Positions 13,681-28,600 of a DNA stretch of 64,000 nucleotides are shown in pieces. The notes beneath the pieces were generated by a model, which was not told the DNA's origin, did no database searches, and saw only the letters and a program-made list of their open reading frames with translations. The DNA comes from Prunus persica. Taxonomy: Eukaryota > Streptophyta > Magnoliopsida > Rosales > Rosaceae. The number at the start of each line of letters is the position of its first letter. Position 1 is the stretch's first letter. Location: contig NC_034016.1 in the NCBI RefSeq assembly GCF_000346465.2, positions 2,247,352-2,311,351 of the forward strand, written 5' to 3'. The position numbers and the translations under genes are program-made.

Positions 13681-13826
13681 GTTGAACTGAATCTGGCTGG
13701 AATGTTGGTAACAATACGATTGAGTTTGCTTAGAAATTTAAATGAAGAACAAATTTTTATTTTTTTATTTTTTATAATCGGAACAAAATTGTATCATTAC
13801 CAACATTCCAGCCAGATTCAATCAAC
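13681..13826. repeat. Foldback with 36-bp arms
   Basis: Arm 13681-13717 and the reverse complement of 13791-13826 agree at nearly every base, including a perfect core of 24 bp that contains CTGGCTGGAATGTTGG. The loop is about 73 bp and AT-rich. A third related segment at about 13947-13981 shares GGCTGGA and TTGGTAACGATACAATTC with the arms. It could be a small foldback element or a young hairpin transcript. Confidence 0.75.
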
Positions 13827-14705
13827 TACATATATTTTTTTTGCCAATCTCAAAGCTGATGGTAGTAGATTTTGCGGGAAACATGTGAAAATACTGTATT
13901 TTTTGTTCTTGACAATTACTGATCGTTGATATGAAATAATTGAAGTGAGGCTGGATTGACTATTGGTAACGATACAATTCAGGTCAAGATCAATCTCTTC
14001 TTGAAAATTCACACTTCACTTTCACCTTTAGGAATAAATAAATTGTTATAAAAGGGCACATATCTAACTTATTTAGTCGTAAAGTATTTAGTTTAGACCA
14101 ACGACTGAACTCATATACGTAGAGAAATTCGCTTAATCTCTAACGACATGGCACGATTTTTATACTAACTAGTTACTTCTCTTATTTTATCAATAAAATA
14201 TTATCACTTTCTCTAAATGAATAAAAAAATTCACTCAAGTCACAATCTAAAGATAATCTTTATTTAGGTCCTAAAATCTACAAACGTCTAAATAAAACTA
14301 GTTTAGGGCATTGTGTTAGAAAGGTAGGAATGAAAGACTTTCACATCGACTACTTTAGTTTCTATTGGACAAATTAATAGTAAAAAATGAAAACAATTTT
14401 ACTTTTAAGGCGGCGTGAGAATCAAAATTTACCCTAAAGAAGGGACAAGTCACAGGATAATTTATTACTATAATATATCATGCAAGCAACAACAGAGTAA
14501 ACAAACAAAAGTAAACGTTGTACATGTACTTTACTTTGTTCATCATTTTAATTTGTCGTACTTCGTTTTCACCCATTATTTTTTGAGTTGGGTTTAGCTG
14601 TAAATGGATTTGTCGGCAGCTGAGCCAACCATGGAAATGTTCTTGCGTGTCCGACGATCACTCCAAGACTCACATGGAAACTGGAAATGGAAGGCCAAAT
14701 TCCTT

Positions 14706-14730
14706 TTTATTTATTTATTTATTTATTTTA
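14706..14730. repeat. (TTTA)n microsatellite
   Basis: About six TTTA units in a row. Intergenic. Confidence 0.85.
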
Positions 14731-15359
14731 ATGTTAAAAATTTCAAGGTTAATTAATTTGTAAGTCAATGGTTTTGACAAACAGAACATGTTGGACGACG
14801 AATTTGATAACCAATAAAGTACATGGTACAAACTACAAAGTAGGTGATTACCGGACAACATGGGAAAAAACACCATGAAATCGGAAATCTAGGTAGGAGG
14901 GTGAAGTAAACAAAGCCAACTAATCCATTTCCATACGTACATGTTTGTTACTCATCGGGAAGATGAAGAAAATATTTGTTCCCAACTTACAACTGGGTGT
15001 TTATTAACTCATCCACAAAGTCAAAAGGTTTATGATTGAATGGAATCTTAAGCCGACTAAAAGCGTTTACCACTAATATAAAGAAGATAAACAAACTCAA
15101 TGACGCCTGGTTCTCAGTCAAAAGTTTGGATTGGAGTGTGAGAAAAAATTGTACAACTACTCAATTTGGAATTTTGGAGTATGAGACGAGATGCATGATG
15201 ACTTAGGATATTTGTTATAACCAACTTGAGCGGGCTTTCATTCCAGTTCCCATTGCCCCAACTTAGATTGAATAGGTCATGATAACCTTCAATCAGCAAC
15301 TTGATTGCAGGCATGTTTAGATTGATCATATCCCATAATATTAGGAGGGAAGGATTTTG

Positions 15360-15480
15360 TAATGGGCTTGTAACTTAAGTGGTTACGAGCATTTATCTCT
15401 ACACCGAGGTCTTAGGTTTGATTTGATTCCCTCCTCCCCAATATCGCTTGCATATTAAAAAGGAAAGTGTGAATAAATTA
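15360..15480 (+). mobile_element. Possible tRNA-derived SINE remnant
   Basis: A box-A-like TAACTTAAGTGGTTACGAGC at about 15371 is followed at tRNA-like distance by a box-B-like GGTTTGATTTGATTCCC, then AT-rich sequence. This resembles the RNA polymerase III promoter of plant SINEs. No clear tail or target duplication, so this is tentative. Confidence 0.3.
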
Positions 15481-16617
15481 AAGGAGCAACAAAAGACAAA
15501 AACAAGAGGAGTGTAAAATGAGAAAATGAGAGTGAAAATTATTACATTATTAAAGTTAATGTAAAGTTTAAAACTGTTTTCTTTATACAAGCGGCAGCGA
15601 GTTGCGGGAATTCTAACATAGGATCTTTGGTGCATGAACAAATACACTTAATCACTTGAGCTATAAACTTCTTACTAAGTTTAACGTTGGCAGTAGGTTT
15701 CTTATTCAAGGTAAGCTGCATGCATAATAAACTTGGTATCGTTAACATTATTGCTCTCAAAACTTCACACGGTTCGTTTATTACATGCACTTGCACACCA
15801 AGTCAAATTAAGTTAACCGTCAAAGGGTAAGACTGTCTTTAACTATAAAAGCTAAAAATGGTTATAAACTTTCGATTTTAAGTAGTAGCATTCAACCTAT
15901 GCTTATTTTCCCTTGCATTCCTTAAACACAAAGATTTGTTTGATTTCCTTCATTAAACGAAGCACCTTCTTGTTAATTTCTGACCCAAAAGAAAGTAGGA
16001 GAAAATAAGAAAAGGAGTGAAAGGCCAAAATGTTACGACCACCAACTGTCAAATTCCTAAAATACAAATGTCAAATTCATTAATCAATCAGCTAACTTGC
16101 ATATTCTTAGAAATAAGAGAACATAAATCAGTTACAACTCGCAAGCAAGAAAGATGATTAGATTTCTGTAACTGGAATATACACGAGAATAGATTGTGGA
16201 CTAGTTGAAACAGCTGCACTGCAATACAATCCACTCCTCTTCAAACTCGTATTTTTCTCCGTCTTTCTACTTACTTAGATGCACATATCTACTAAAGTTT
16301 ATACATCCCCATTACTCAAAAAAGAGAATACTTTACATCTACGTTCAACTGGGTGTTTGCTTACAGACGAGTTTTACAACAGGCAATACAGACCTTCATG
16401 CACTATCGACATTGTGTTTCGCAGTCTCTCTGATTTTCTCTTTCCCTCGATTGTACAATAATATAGCCTCTATATTTATGTGAAAAACAAACAGAGAAAA
16501 CAAAGCCTCATCCAAATCCCAAACGCCTAAAAAAGAGCCGGTCGGAATGTTGCAAAAAGAGAAGTTTCGATAATTTCAGAAATTTCCTGAGATAGACACA
16601 TCTTAAAACCCGGCGTC

Positions 16618-19600
16618 TCAAGCGCCATTGGTAGCTTCCGAAATTTCCTGAGATTTCATGTATGTTAGTTCAGTGTGGGGCCAAGAGAACGAGGGGCAAT
16701 GAGACTTGAAAAAAGCGAGCAAAGGGATTGTCCTACCTGAACTTCTTGGAGGAGACATTCAAGTTGCGCTATTATATCAGAGAAGGAAGGCCGATTGGAA
16801 GGATCTGCATCCCAACATCTCTGCATTAATTCCAACAGCTTTGGGTGTCCAGTACTGGGAAGATCCGGTCTCAGTCCCTGGGAAATGGAATGTGAAGCAT
16901 AACTTTTAGGCACCAATTCATAAAAACTATTACGTTGAGCCAAAAGCTGAAACCAGTTGGTATTTATTGTTTAACTGACTATCAAGGGCATTACTTATGA
17001 CTTTTTTTTTTTTTCAAGAGATACTTGTGCCTATTTTAAATAAGCACAAAAGTTGCATCTGATACTACAGAAATGTGATATTCACTGGTTCTGATCCTTT
17101 TCTTACATTTCTTTAGTTTGAATGAGAGGAAATTCAAACCCTAGGGTTTAGAAATCATGATAGTAGACACATACTCAATTCAAAACTTTCGTATCATGTA
17201 GAATTGCCAAAATCTGCAATATGCAGACATGGCTGTCCACAGGACAAATACTAGAGAGCGAGATTTAGAATTAAGTTGCATGAACTGTTAGGATTAAAAG
17301 GATTTCCTAAGCAGAAAGTAAGATGTGGGCATATCTCTATAAGGTCACCATCCTAAATTGTGACCCTTAATTTCCAAAAGAGGAGGGAAGGAAATGAAAT
17401 CGAATTGAACATTCATGAGCACTTTGCAAAGAATGTGAAATGCATTATGGATAACAAATCATCATTTAGGATGGTTAGGGGGAAAGTGAAGAGGCAACGA
17501 TAACCATGTCAAGTGTTTCTACGGACAACATATTCAATTAAAACCTCGTATAGTTCATAATCAGATATTTGACACTGAGACAATGCCAAAGTTCAACAAC
17601 CGTGCTGTCGCAAATTATGTGTGTGCATGCATGCACACACACAAAGAAAACATATCTATACATGAATAAATGTAAACCTGTCTAACTCCCAAGGCAGCTT
17701 GCAACGGAGTCATGGTATCATATGGAACCTGCAATAGCAAGATCATACGCAATTTAAAAATAACTTCCACATCCTGACACACGATATATATATGAGCTTT
17801 TCGTAGCATTAGAGCATACTTTGGCTGTTACTAGCTCCCAAAGTACAATCGCAAAACTGAACACATCTGCTTTCTGATCATATGGTTGATGATTGATAAC
17901 CTTGCAAAATGCAAGAAAGCAATGAGATGTTGAAATGAGAATGTAATTAATGTTGTGGAACTTCGTGCATTATCTAAAGATAATGACGCACTAACAGTAA
18001 AGTAAGACCAGAATGTCAACATCTCAACAACGAAAAGGATATTCAATAAACCATAACCTGCTTCTCAAACAAAGCGGTTATGATATGGCTGGTTGCTGGC
18101 AATTATTAACGATGAACTAATTATTCATAGATTAAGAAATAAAAGTCTATGAAAAAAACGATGGGAAAGGATTTTTTTTTTCAACCAAGTCCAACGATTT
18201 AAGATTTGACATTAATTTTCAAGAAGACTCTCAAGAATTTACATACAATCACTGATCTCCTACGGATTAAAAACTTGAAAAAGGAAAAATGAAGGAAAAA
18301 TGAACCAGAATAATCAATCAAACCTCTGGTGCCATCCATCGATAGGTTCCAGTCTCTGCTGTCATTACTCCCTCTTGATTTTGGAACCGAGCAACACCAA
18401 AATCGGCCACCTTTACAACCTAAAGGCAAATAAGAAAATGATTTTTCAACGGTAAAAGGATCGAGAACATTTCCTGAACTGAATGATAAAATTGCCAAGA
18501 TATGAGAGTAGAGAGTCCAACACTTATACTTAGAAATCTAACCAGAAAACAGTTTACCCATTATCATAAACAAAAACATGTTGATGTTTAACATTGAACT
18601 TTAGTTTTAGTTATTAAAAATGTTAAGATACTTGTTGAAAGTATAATTACACTACTAGACATCTTGAAGCCCATTATCTAATTACTTCATTATTCATGAA
18701 ATCTTCAATGTATCAGTTTAACCATTAATTTAAATTTAAAGACATCAAATCCAGCTCCTGATTGAAGAACATTTAAACTCCTCCTTCACGCAATCAAACT
18801 TCACACCTCAAAGCACAATGCATGCAGAGGGGTTTATTCCAAAATCCTCAACCCAATCAAACTATTACCCCATATAAAGAAATGGTTTGGTTACTCCAGT
18901 CGGTCCATAACCACAAGTTATATCAACTAGAGCTGCAATACATCCCCTGAGAATGCTATAGCCATTATTAAAAAATTACATATAAATCTCTTGAACTTTA
19001 TTGTTTCCCTGTCGGCTAATTAAGCATAAACATAGCACACAAACAAATTAAAGAAATATAGCAGTCATGAATACCACACTTTAATATTGGAAGACTAGTT
19101 GACCACCAATACTCAAGATAAGACTTGTATTTACTTCAGACCAAAAAAGAGACTTGTAATTACTTCTCTAAGATAATATATTAAACAGGTGAAATTATTT
19201 TTCCCCACGGGATATGGAGAAATTGAACCAAATCTTAATCTTGAATGAGGTTGAAGGGAACTGTTAGAGATCCACGAAATTCTCAAAAGTTCTTTACTAA
19301 AGAGCTACTTGACCATAAATTTTATGGGACGAGTCATAAATCATATAAAATGTGAGATCCATCTCAAGAAAATTAAAAATGTATGGTAATAACCTCCCAT
19401 TTCAATTTCAAAATGGATAAATACATTAGTAAAGAAAGAAACTATTCTTCTTAAGCATTAAAAGGTGAAATGCAAAAATGAAAAAGGAGAAAATACAATG
19501 ACTTCTTAGCCCCTTAGTAATTCAAAGCCCTAGATTTCTTTTTTCTTCTTTTAAGGATGAGGAGATGGAAGTCAGAAGACCATAAATTGACAGGACCGGA

Positions 19601-22600
19601 TAGGGATAATGAAGTAATACAGCACACTAACAAACACGCTACCCTCCAAAAGCCTAGGAAGTTTTACATTTGTAAAACCCTCCTAATTCAAAGGACCACA
19701 TGACTGATTCAAAGCCCTCGAGTATGAGAAATGTGACTTTAGTACCTGGGTGGGATAACAACCTCTCCTATAATTCAAGAAAAGCCAAGGGCTATGACTT
19801 ACAGGATTCAGTAAATTAATTGCTCTTTCTCGGAGCATTATAACATTGATAAGAATTCATACATGGGAAAACCAATTCTTCGAATCACTTCTGATTTACA
19901 AGTTAATATGCTGTCATTTCGCCTAAAACCTAGAAAATTTGAACTATTTACATATCAGCAAAACCTTAACCATTGTGCATTTATTCATAAGTGAAGCTGC
20001 AAAACAAGCAAAACAATAACCTTTAGTTCTTACGTTGTTAGTGTCCATTAGCAGATTTGCTGTCTTCAGATCTCTATGAATTATGTTATTATGATGCAAA
20101 TACTCCATTCCTTTGCAGACATCAATTGCAAACTTTAACAGTTCTGAAAGCTTCAAGACATTATGATTCTTGTGCAAATAATCATAGAGACTTCCACCGG
20201 GCATATACTCTGCAAGTAAAAACAGTAACAAATGAATTTTCATAATTTTTATCATAAGAAAGGGAAAAAAAAAACCAACAGGAAGGAAAATGGAAAGAAA
20301 CAACTTCCAGTAGTTAGAAGTAGAGAGTCAGTTAACTACTTAGAACATGTAGTCTGGAAACATAACACAACTCCAAAAACAAATGTATAATATATGCATA
20401 AGAAATATGAGTTTAGAGCGCCTGGGCATAATGTAGATGATTTTCATATAACTAACATTCCCCAAGCCACAGAACCATTTTAACTTCATCGGGAAATCAA
20501 TGACTAAGTTCACATGATAACTGGATCACCTAAAGGAAGGAATTGCTTCACACAACCATGGAAAACGAAGCTACAAATGTCCTAAACCAAATAGACTACT
20601 GCCCTCGGGAATCCACCCCAGCTCATGGTGGCATTTTAACTTAATCTGGTAAGGAATGACCCTATTAACACTGATAACTGGACTAACTTTCTCAAAAAGA
20701 AGATGGAGACCCAAAATCAGCCACAGCCACAGCCATAGGTTAGTTTGGTGATCCAACCTCCTTAGATTTAGAACTTATTAGTTTATCCTCAATGAAATGG
20801 CCTCCGGATCCTGTTTACATTCTCACTGAAATGGCTGCTTTGACTGTATGAATATACAAAAAACATAAATGAAACAAACGAACAGCCAAAGCTGTATTCA
20901 CAACATAATCTTTTAGCACTAACACAAATTATTTATGGACATAAAACAAACAAGTGAAATGCATGGTTTTTGTTGCCTGAACATCATGAAAGAGCTTCTC
21001 ACGTTAGAGCTCAGTCCCCATGAAATTACTATATTTAATTTATTTTTTAATAAAAACATACTTTCATTAATAGAAAAAGAACAGTACAATACAGGGGACA
21101 AGTTGTCCACTGGACTAATTATACTAGTCTACGGATCTAAACATCAAAATATTGCATGAAAGCAAATAAGATGAAAACGAAAAAATAAGCCGCATTCCAA
21201 TCATAAAAGATACCCTGAAAAGAACCATCCCTAAAGTCTGAAGATACCAATGCCAAAGGAAAACCCAAAAATGAACTCCATCCCACGAATGATCCACCTC
21301 CTCATCCCTTGCTCTCCCAAATATCATTCTATTCCTAATTCCCCATGAAGCTCCATAACATACAAGTTACAACAAGATGCAATGGCTATATTATAATTAC
21401 ACTTATTTAGGAGCTCCAAAAGGCATCCAAACAGCTTAGAGGAAGTAGAATACAGAACACAAGAGAAAAGTCTCCTTGAATGCTGCATACTTAAAGAAGA
21501 AATTTTAGCTCGGTTCCAATAAGATTTCTGAAAAGTTAAAAATGAAATTTATGGTCAGCTCTGCTTATTTTAGTGGAAATACTCATGAAACTTTCTCGCT
21601 CTATAATCATGTAAATTATACAAATATTAGGTTTCACTTAAAAAATGAACAAAAAATAAAGTACACCTGCTGCCTAGCTTATCTTAGTTACACTGCTTGT
21701 GAGAACATCTCCACGTGTAAGATTTTGATACAGAATGAATAAACCATGAAAGAAGCTAACTTAAATTTATAGTAAATGCTGGAGAAAACCAATTAGAAAA
21801 TTGCATACCTGTCACTATGCACAAATGTGGAGACTTCGTACATGCCCCGATAAAGCGCACAACATTCCTATGATGGACCTGTCTGCAATCACAAAACGAA
21901 CATACAGATATATCAGCATTTAAGAATGAGTATACACTATCTTGGCATTTTATTTTGAAATGACTTCATAGCAATAAGCATGCCAACTTACAGTCCCGTT
22001 CTCCTGGTCCATGGGGACCAGGGAGTTTCTTGGGCAACTGCAGTTGGATTAAATCCAACGGTGGACAACAGTCTAAACAATAAACTCAATTTATAATTTT
22101 TGTAATATTATTTTTTTCAGTAAAAAATCTTTAAAGCAATCTTGAAAAAGGAAACTTGCACTTTTCTCACGCAATCACGCGTTTCTTTCTAAATTCCAAT
22201 TCATCCCCTCCAAATTCCAGACTCTCCTATAAGCCCATTGTTTTCTTTAACAAGGTTTCTCTAACAATGTTCTTTACTATTCGCCCAGTTTTCACAGAGC
22301 AGCACATGTGCATCTGGTGTGAAAATTTCCTTTTCTTCTAGCAATGGTGCAAAACCAGATGGGGGAATTCAAATGGAGAGACCTCTCTCCCAAGTGAGAT
22401 CAAGAATGGAAAAGTTTAAATGCAAAAATTGATAAGGACACCAAAATACAGATTAGAGAAATGTCAAATTTTCGAAGGGTTCAAAATGGAGAATAATTGT
22501 TAAGCTTGAAGAAGAGGGAAGTAAGATACCAACTTGGATAAGAGAATTGAAGGAGAAAAAAAATTCTACCAATTTGGGAGGTGTACTGATGCTAAAGTCC

Positions 22601-25600
22601 TTTCAGTTTTCTTTTTGAAAAATTGCTTTAAAAATTACTTCTCGTGAAATTAAAAACTATCAACTGAGTTTATTATTTAGACTGCTGTTTACCGTTGGAT
22701 TTAATCCAACAGCAGTTGCCCGATAAACTCACTGTGGACCAGGAGAACGGGACAACCTAAAATAGAATAACAGACTGTGACAAACTAGAAACAACAAAAA
22801 AAACAACACTTGCAGGCTTTTAGAATTGACAATAAAGGACTGCAAAGGAAATAATTCTGCTTTTACGGGAAAACAATTTCAGAACTCCATACTTTATGTG
22901 GCTACAATAGACCATGAGATATAGTTGAAATTAAAAGAGTAAAAGCGCAAAGAGGTTGACATGGTTTTGACCCACAGATATTAGTGAGAAAGCTCCTGTG
23001 CTGCCCCCAATGAATTGTTTAGATCCTCATATACTGTAGCACAAGAAACTTGTACTCAGAAGATCCATATAGATGCATGACTTATTAGAGATCAAGGTGA
23101 AACAAATGATATGCACAGTGAAAAGCAAGTGGATTTTATTATATTCAGATTATTCATGATGTAAGAGAAATATTATCTTCACGCAAGGAATTTATTTGCA
23201 AAATCTATAGTCGGTTAAAATGTGGAGTTGTTTACAAGGGGGCCGAAAGGGGAAGACACCTAGACAATATAGGAATTGTTCTTGTCCACAGTATAGAGCA
23301 GCATGCAAAATATGACCAAAAAACTGATAAAATTTGAAGGCTTTGATTAGGCTACTAGAATTAGTGCTAGATAATTTTTGTCTTTTATTGTGATTGACTT
23401 TCTCTTCTGCGTAACGTGTAATTTACTTTTGCAATTAACAAACTCACGGCCTTCAAAAATAATTTGTACTAAGCAGTGAGCACCCAAGTTCATGTAAACG
23501 AAAATAAATCATAGTAAACGAAAGCATGCATGGAAGTTTATCTTAAACCAGAGTAACTTCTACCAACAATATGAGTTGACAGCTGTGAACATGTCATGCC
23601 AAATTTCATGTTGGATCATATCATGAGTCACAATTAGATACATAGGCTAAAAAATAGAGACCACAAAAAACATGATTTCTTTAAGCTTGAAAAGGCAGCC
23701 AAACCCTGCAAAAACCTACTTCCAGGACCTTAATGTCCTTGGCGATTGGGAAGAACAAATAAACTATAACCTTCCAAAATCCCTTCCTATCCCTATTGCA
23801 CTTGAACTACCAACTTTTTACCAGAATTAGGACGGAAAATTTTGGAATTGTTATATCCTTTCCACCATAAGCTAAATTCACAAGGAGAATTGTAGGAAAT
23901 AATGGGAAAATGTTTAAAAATTTACTAGTGGAAAGCAGATCCCAACAGATCAGGTAAAGAGTGATTTCATGTGAATTCCCTAACAGAAACCAATATTAAA
24001 ATAACAATCAAAACTAGAAAGTGGTTCACCTCAGAATTTCCACTTCTTGAGCAAACTCATCCTCTAGAGCATCATTCAAATGCTCTGACCTCAGTATCTT
24101 AACCGCAACATCTTGACCAAGATAAATTCCGCGGTACCTTAGGATGAACAGAAATAGAGGGTTCAGCAGTGAAGAGGCCCATAAAAGAATAAAGGTGAAA
24201 ACAATAAAACCTATCTTACAAATCTCCACATGACCCAGATGCAATTCTGTCTCCTATCTTTAATAGTCTTCTGTCTATTTCCCAGTTTCCAGGTTTTTCT
24301 TGTGCCGCTAATGCTTTCTCCACAGCCGAATGAGAATGTGAAGATCTTGACCATGACCCCTAAATTATCAAGCAACAGTTACATATTACTGTCTATTAGT
24401 CTTCTATTACTATTACAATGTGACACAATTTACCTCACTTCTAGCAACCGCCTTTTCCATAGCTTCATGTAGACCATCTGTATCCTGACCACAACATTGC
24501 AAAGTCAGCAACATTTGGACTCAGCACAGATCCCTGTCATAAAAGAAATATAATCACAATGCCCCTTAATATATTACGAAAGCATTTTCCTTGGATAAAC
24601 TGCAGTTTTTTTTATACTTAACCTGTTTGATAAAACTCAATACTTATAACACAAATATTGGGATGCATACAGAAGAAGAAAACACAGCAACAGCTTAGAT
24701 TATAGAAAATAATAATGGCATCACAACAAAAACCACACACAATGAACAAAAGTGTAATGGGTAAAGACATACAGTCTGGGGCTTCCCCCCCCCCCCCCAC
24801 AACATATTGGACATTTCTCAATAGTAATACATAAAAAGAACTAACATGCAACCCAGACAGCGAATGATGATAAACACATTATATAGCAAAAAAGTACCTC
24901 AAGAGGCCATCCATCCACCACAAAAACATCTAAGGAGTAGCCATCGGTCGTTGAAAAAACATGTGCTTCACGGATGTTAAGTCCTAAATCAGAAAGCAAA
25001 GCAGAAAGCTAGAGGAAAATGACATCTGTTAGAAAGATGTTGTCCTTAGTATGGTTCCACTTTTGTAGTTCTCTGGCTTTAACAACATAGACAATATATA
25101 TAGAGTAGAATCAAAGGTGCTGAATTATGCTCTCAAAAAAGAAGTATTACTCCTCTTTTTATAAATAATAATAACAATATTAACTACTGCAACCCTTAAA
25201 TTCAGTTGCCAGTTTTTCAAACATCATGTCACGAATTAATCATGATAAAGAACATTTCCAAAGCAAAGGGTTTTCAAATTATCTACAAATCCAAGGGCTC
25301 TGTCTGCTGTGAGGTACTATGGAAAAGACGTTACATGACATCATCATATTTTCTCCCAAGGAGTAATAAATCCGTTGAAAATTTTCCAAGACAGAACCCC
25401 ATAGAAACTGTATACTCAAAAGATCATAAGCATGAGGATTACCAAAAAAGATATGAAAAGTAGGTAAAAACTTGTATACATCTACATAAACAGAAATTCT
25501 TTCACATAGCTTTATAAAGGACAAGTTAGATGGGGTGTCCATTAAAAAAAGTAAATAAATTAGACAGTGATTTAAGTTACAAGCATTAGGTATTAAACAC

Positions 25601-28600
25601 ACTTACATTGAAATTAGTGAATACCAAGAGACTGCTAAGTGGAGACAATGTATTGCATGTAATGAAGCTACCAAATGACAAACAAATAAATTAAGTTTCT
25701 CAATCATACCTGGCTAAGAAGCTTAGGCTTGTCAATGGTTGAAAATATTACTTCATGAATGGGAACATGTGGTATATCTTGCCTGCATTATACATCCCAA
25801 TTGTCAATATAATTTCTGCATAGATGAGAACTGCAATTTTTTTTTTAAGAGAAATGAAGTTTTATCAAGTCAAGAACACAATACAAGACTCGGTGAACAA
25901 GAGGTCTAAGAGAAAAATTATTTAATTCCCATAAAACAGAAGTCCATATTACACCTCTGACATTGTAAGACAACTCTAAAAACTATTCTGCAGCAGCTGC
26001 CCAATCTAATAAAATTCCAATCCTAAGGGCTGGAGAAAGAGAAGCCCATAACTGCAAATGCAATCTTTCAATATACAGCCAAAGCTCAGTCTTAATAAAT
26101 AATAAAAAGAGATTATGTTCACTGAGCAACAAAATTACAGAGTTGGTGTCAATGAACTTGATAAAGCATTATCGGATTCTGTACCTTGAAAAAAAAAAAC
26201 TTTAATATAGGTATACATTGCTAAGTTGGAAAAAAAGACCTTTAGCCTAATATTTCATACATATATGTTTTTACCCATGCATGCATATGTGTTTATGTAC
26301 ATAATTGACAGATATTCTTCTACCTGTGTATACCATCTATGGACATGCATGGTTTCCTCGAAAGCAAGACAGACAAACTATACATGCTTATTACTTAACA
26401 TAATTAATTCAAAATAACACAAATAAAATATATTTCTTTAGTTCTCAATAAACATTTTATCAAATTTTTGTTTGATAAGAAATAAAAATCTCTCAGAAAT
26501 GGAACAGTACAAAATAATTAAAGGATGACGGGTAATCCACCGTATGCTAACAATACAATATTCATAAACACTACTACGTGTCAAAGAAGTATGAAAGAAA
26601 GTCTTAAGTCTTCCAATCTCTGAATAGAAGGCTACTGAAATTGAGTCCAAACTTCGAAACTGAAGCCCATAATAAGGCAAAATTCTTCTTCACATACTTT
26701 AACATTCTACTATTGCTCACTCTAAAATAACTCCTATACTGAAAATATGAGAAGTCAAACGAAACAAAACCAGAACTGCCTTCACAGAACATAACAATCT
26801 ACTCCATAACTCAACCAACTCCAATGTTCTATACAAAAACAAATGATGCATCCACTCCCCATTTTGTTATACTAATGATGCATCCACGCCAACCAACCAA
26901 CCTTTCAAATAAAGATTTACTACAAAAAGTTTCTGAAAAGAATTCGGGACCAGGACCATTTATGACCAGTTGTTGCTCTACATATCTAATATGTTTCCAT
27001 TGTCCCCTTTCATTTTAGTTGTTATTGGTTAGATACCAGAGTTTGATTGCAACTCAACAAATAAAAAATAGATAAATAAACCAAAAGAAATAAATACCAC
27101 AAAACCAACATATTGCAACAATTGAAGTATCAAATGGTAAACCATTGATCTGACGATAAACAAATTCTTGCTTTGATGAATTACAAAAGTGTTTAGTCTT
27201 GAACAAAAAACATGCCAACAATATTTTGTTGAGTACCTCGGGGGAAAACTCTCTGTCAGATGTCTTCCATCCATGTCCGTAGCATTCGTTCTAACATCCA
27301 AATTTAGGTCCCCAAGCTTAGAGTCAATTGCACAATTCCTAGCTCTAATCACAGAAATGGAATAGATAAGAAATAAAGAAATGAAACCCACAATCACCCA
27401 ATGCAGTCATTGAAACCCTTAACAGCAATTAATATGGCAAGAAAAGCATTTCAGACAGAGTACAACACAGGTATAATACCTGTCATGTGACTGAGCAGCT
27501 CCTTCCTTAGCTTCACGACATGATGGCCTTGAGGTTGAAATGATACTAGTAACTTGTTGGCCATCATTATCATCATCATCGTCATCATCTGTTTTTGTAG
27601 AAGTATTCTGACCAGAAATACATAAAGAACCATAGAAATTAACAAAAGTGTGGGGAGCTTTGTAATAGATAAAATGGTCGGAAGAAAAAAAGAACTAATT
27701 TGACATTGGAAATAACATCAAAGTTTCTGATGCTTACAAGATTCTTTGAAATCCTATTTCCAAATGTAGTTCAAAACTTCTTTACAGAAAGTGACAGTCA
27801 ATACATGCAACAACATGCATATATTACTATACATTGTAATAGATCCAGATCCTGGTCAACAGTATAGGGAAATGACCATTCCAATTTTTTTCGCTGAACC
27901 CACTATTAAGAAATATGTTCTCTTTCAAAATAATTCATATGGAACAGGTGAAGCGTCAAATTTACCCCAATGGAAGCAAGAGTAACAATAATATTTCCAA
28001 TACAACAGCTAGTAAGCAAAATCATATCAGACTAAAAGGAGGTATAGTTTTAATGCTAAGTAAACTTAAATCATGCTTTGGCTATATGAAATCTTCTCTT
28101 TTTTCTTTGGCTAAATGTCATTTCATTCAATACCTCCATGAAACGGATATGATAAACAGGCCGCTTCTCTGGGTCTTTTGCCAATGCAAGAAGCTTTTGA
28201 TGCAACAAGACATCTTCTACTCTATCCAAGTTAACATCAAGCCCATAACTGCGTAGCCAAAAAAAAACGTAGAAATAGGTTCATCAACCTTATAAGAAAG
28301 ATAAAAACAATATCCTATGGCTCCGTTTGTTCCAATGGAGAATGTGCAGGTAATAAATTAGGAAGCACATAAAACATGAACTAAGTTCACTCCCCCTCCC
28401 CTCACACGAAAAAGAAAAAAAAAAGGAATTTATCATTTGGCTCTTATGAAGTTCTCTAGTGGAGAACTTCTTTGAAACTTAGTGAATATACTTTCCACTT
28501 ATGTTTTAACCAAAGCTTCAACATAACATAGGGGCTGGAAAGGTTTGCCTGTCTTTGCCTTGGATAGTATTTCTTGACAAACCTAAGTAAAAACTTCGTG

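Larger units (their letters stand above)
7700..16160. other. Intergenic region, no gene recognised
   Basis: About 8.5 kb between the extensin and the kinase terminator side. Apart from the MITE, hAT element, foldback, microsatellite and SINE-like stretch listed separately I see only AT-rich unique-looking sequence with short chance ORFs. Confidence 0.6.

Noticed and set aside
13681..13826. MIR166 precursor
   Set aside because: GGAATGTTGG recalls the miR166 star strand, but the mature miR166 sequence is not present in either arm.
20571..20756. Short intronic ORFs in the kinase
   Set aside because: Intron sequence between exons 10 and 11; no homology, no codon bias.
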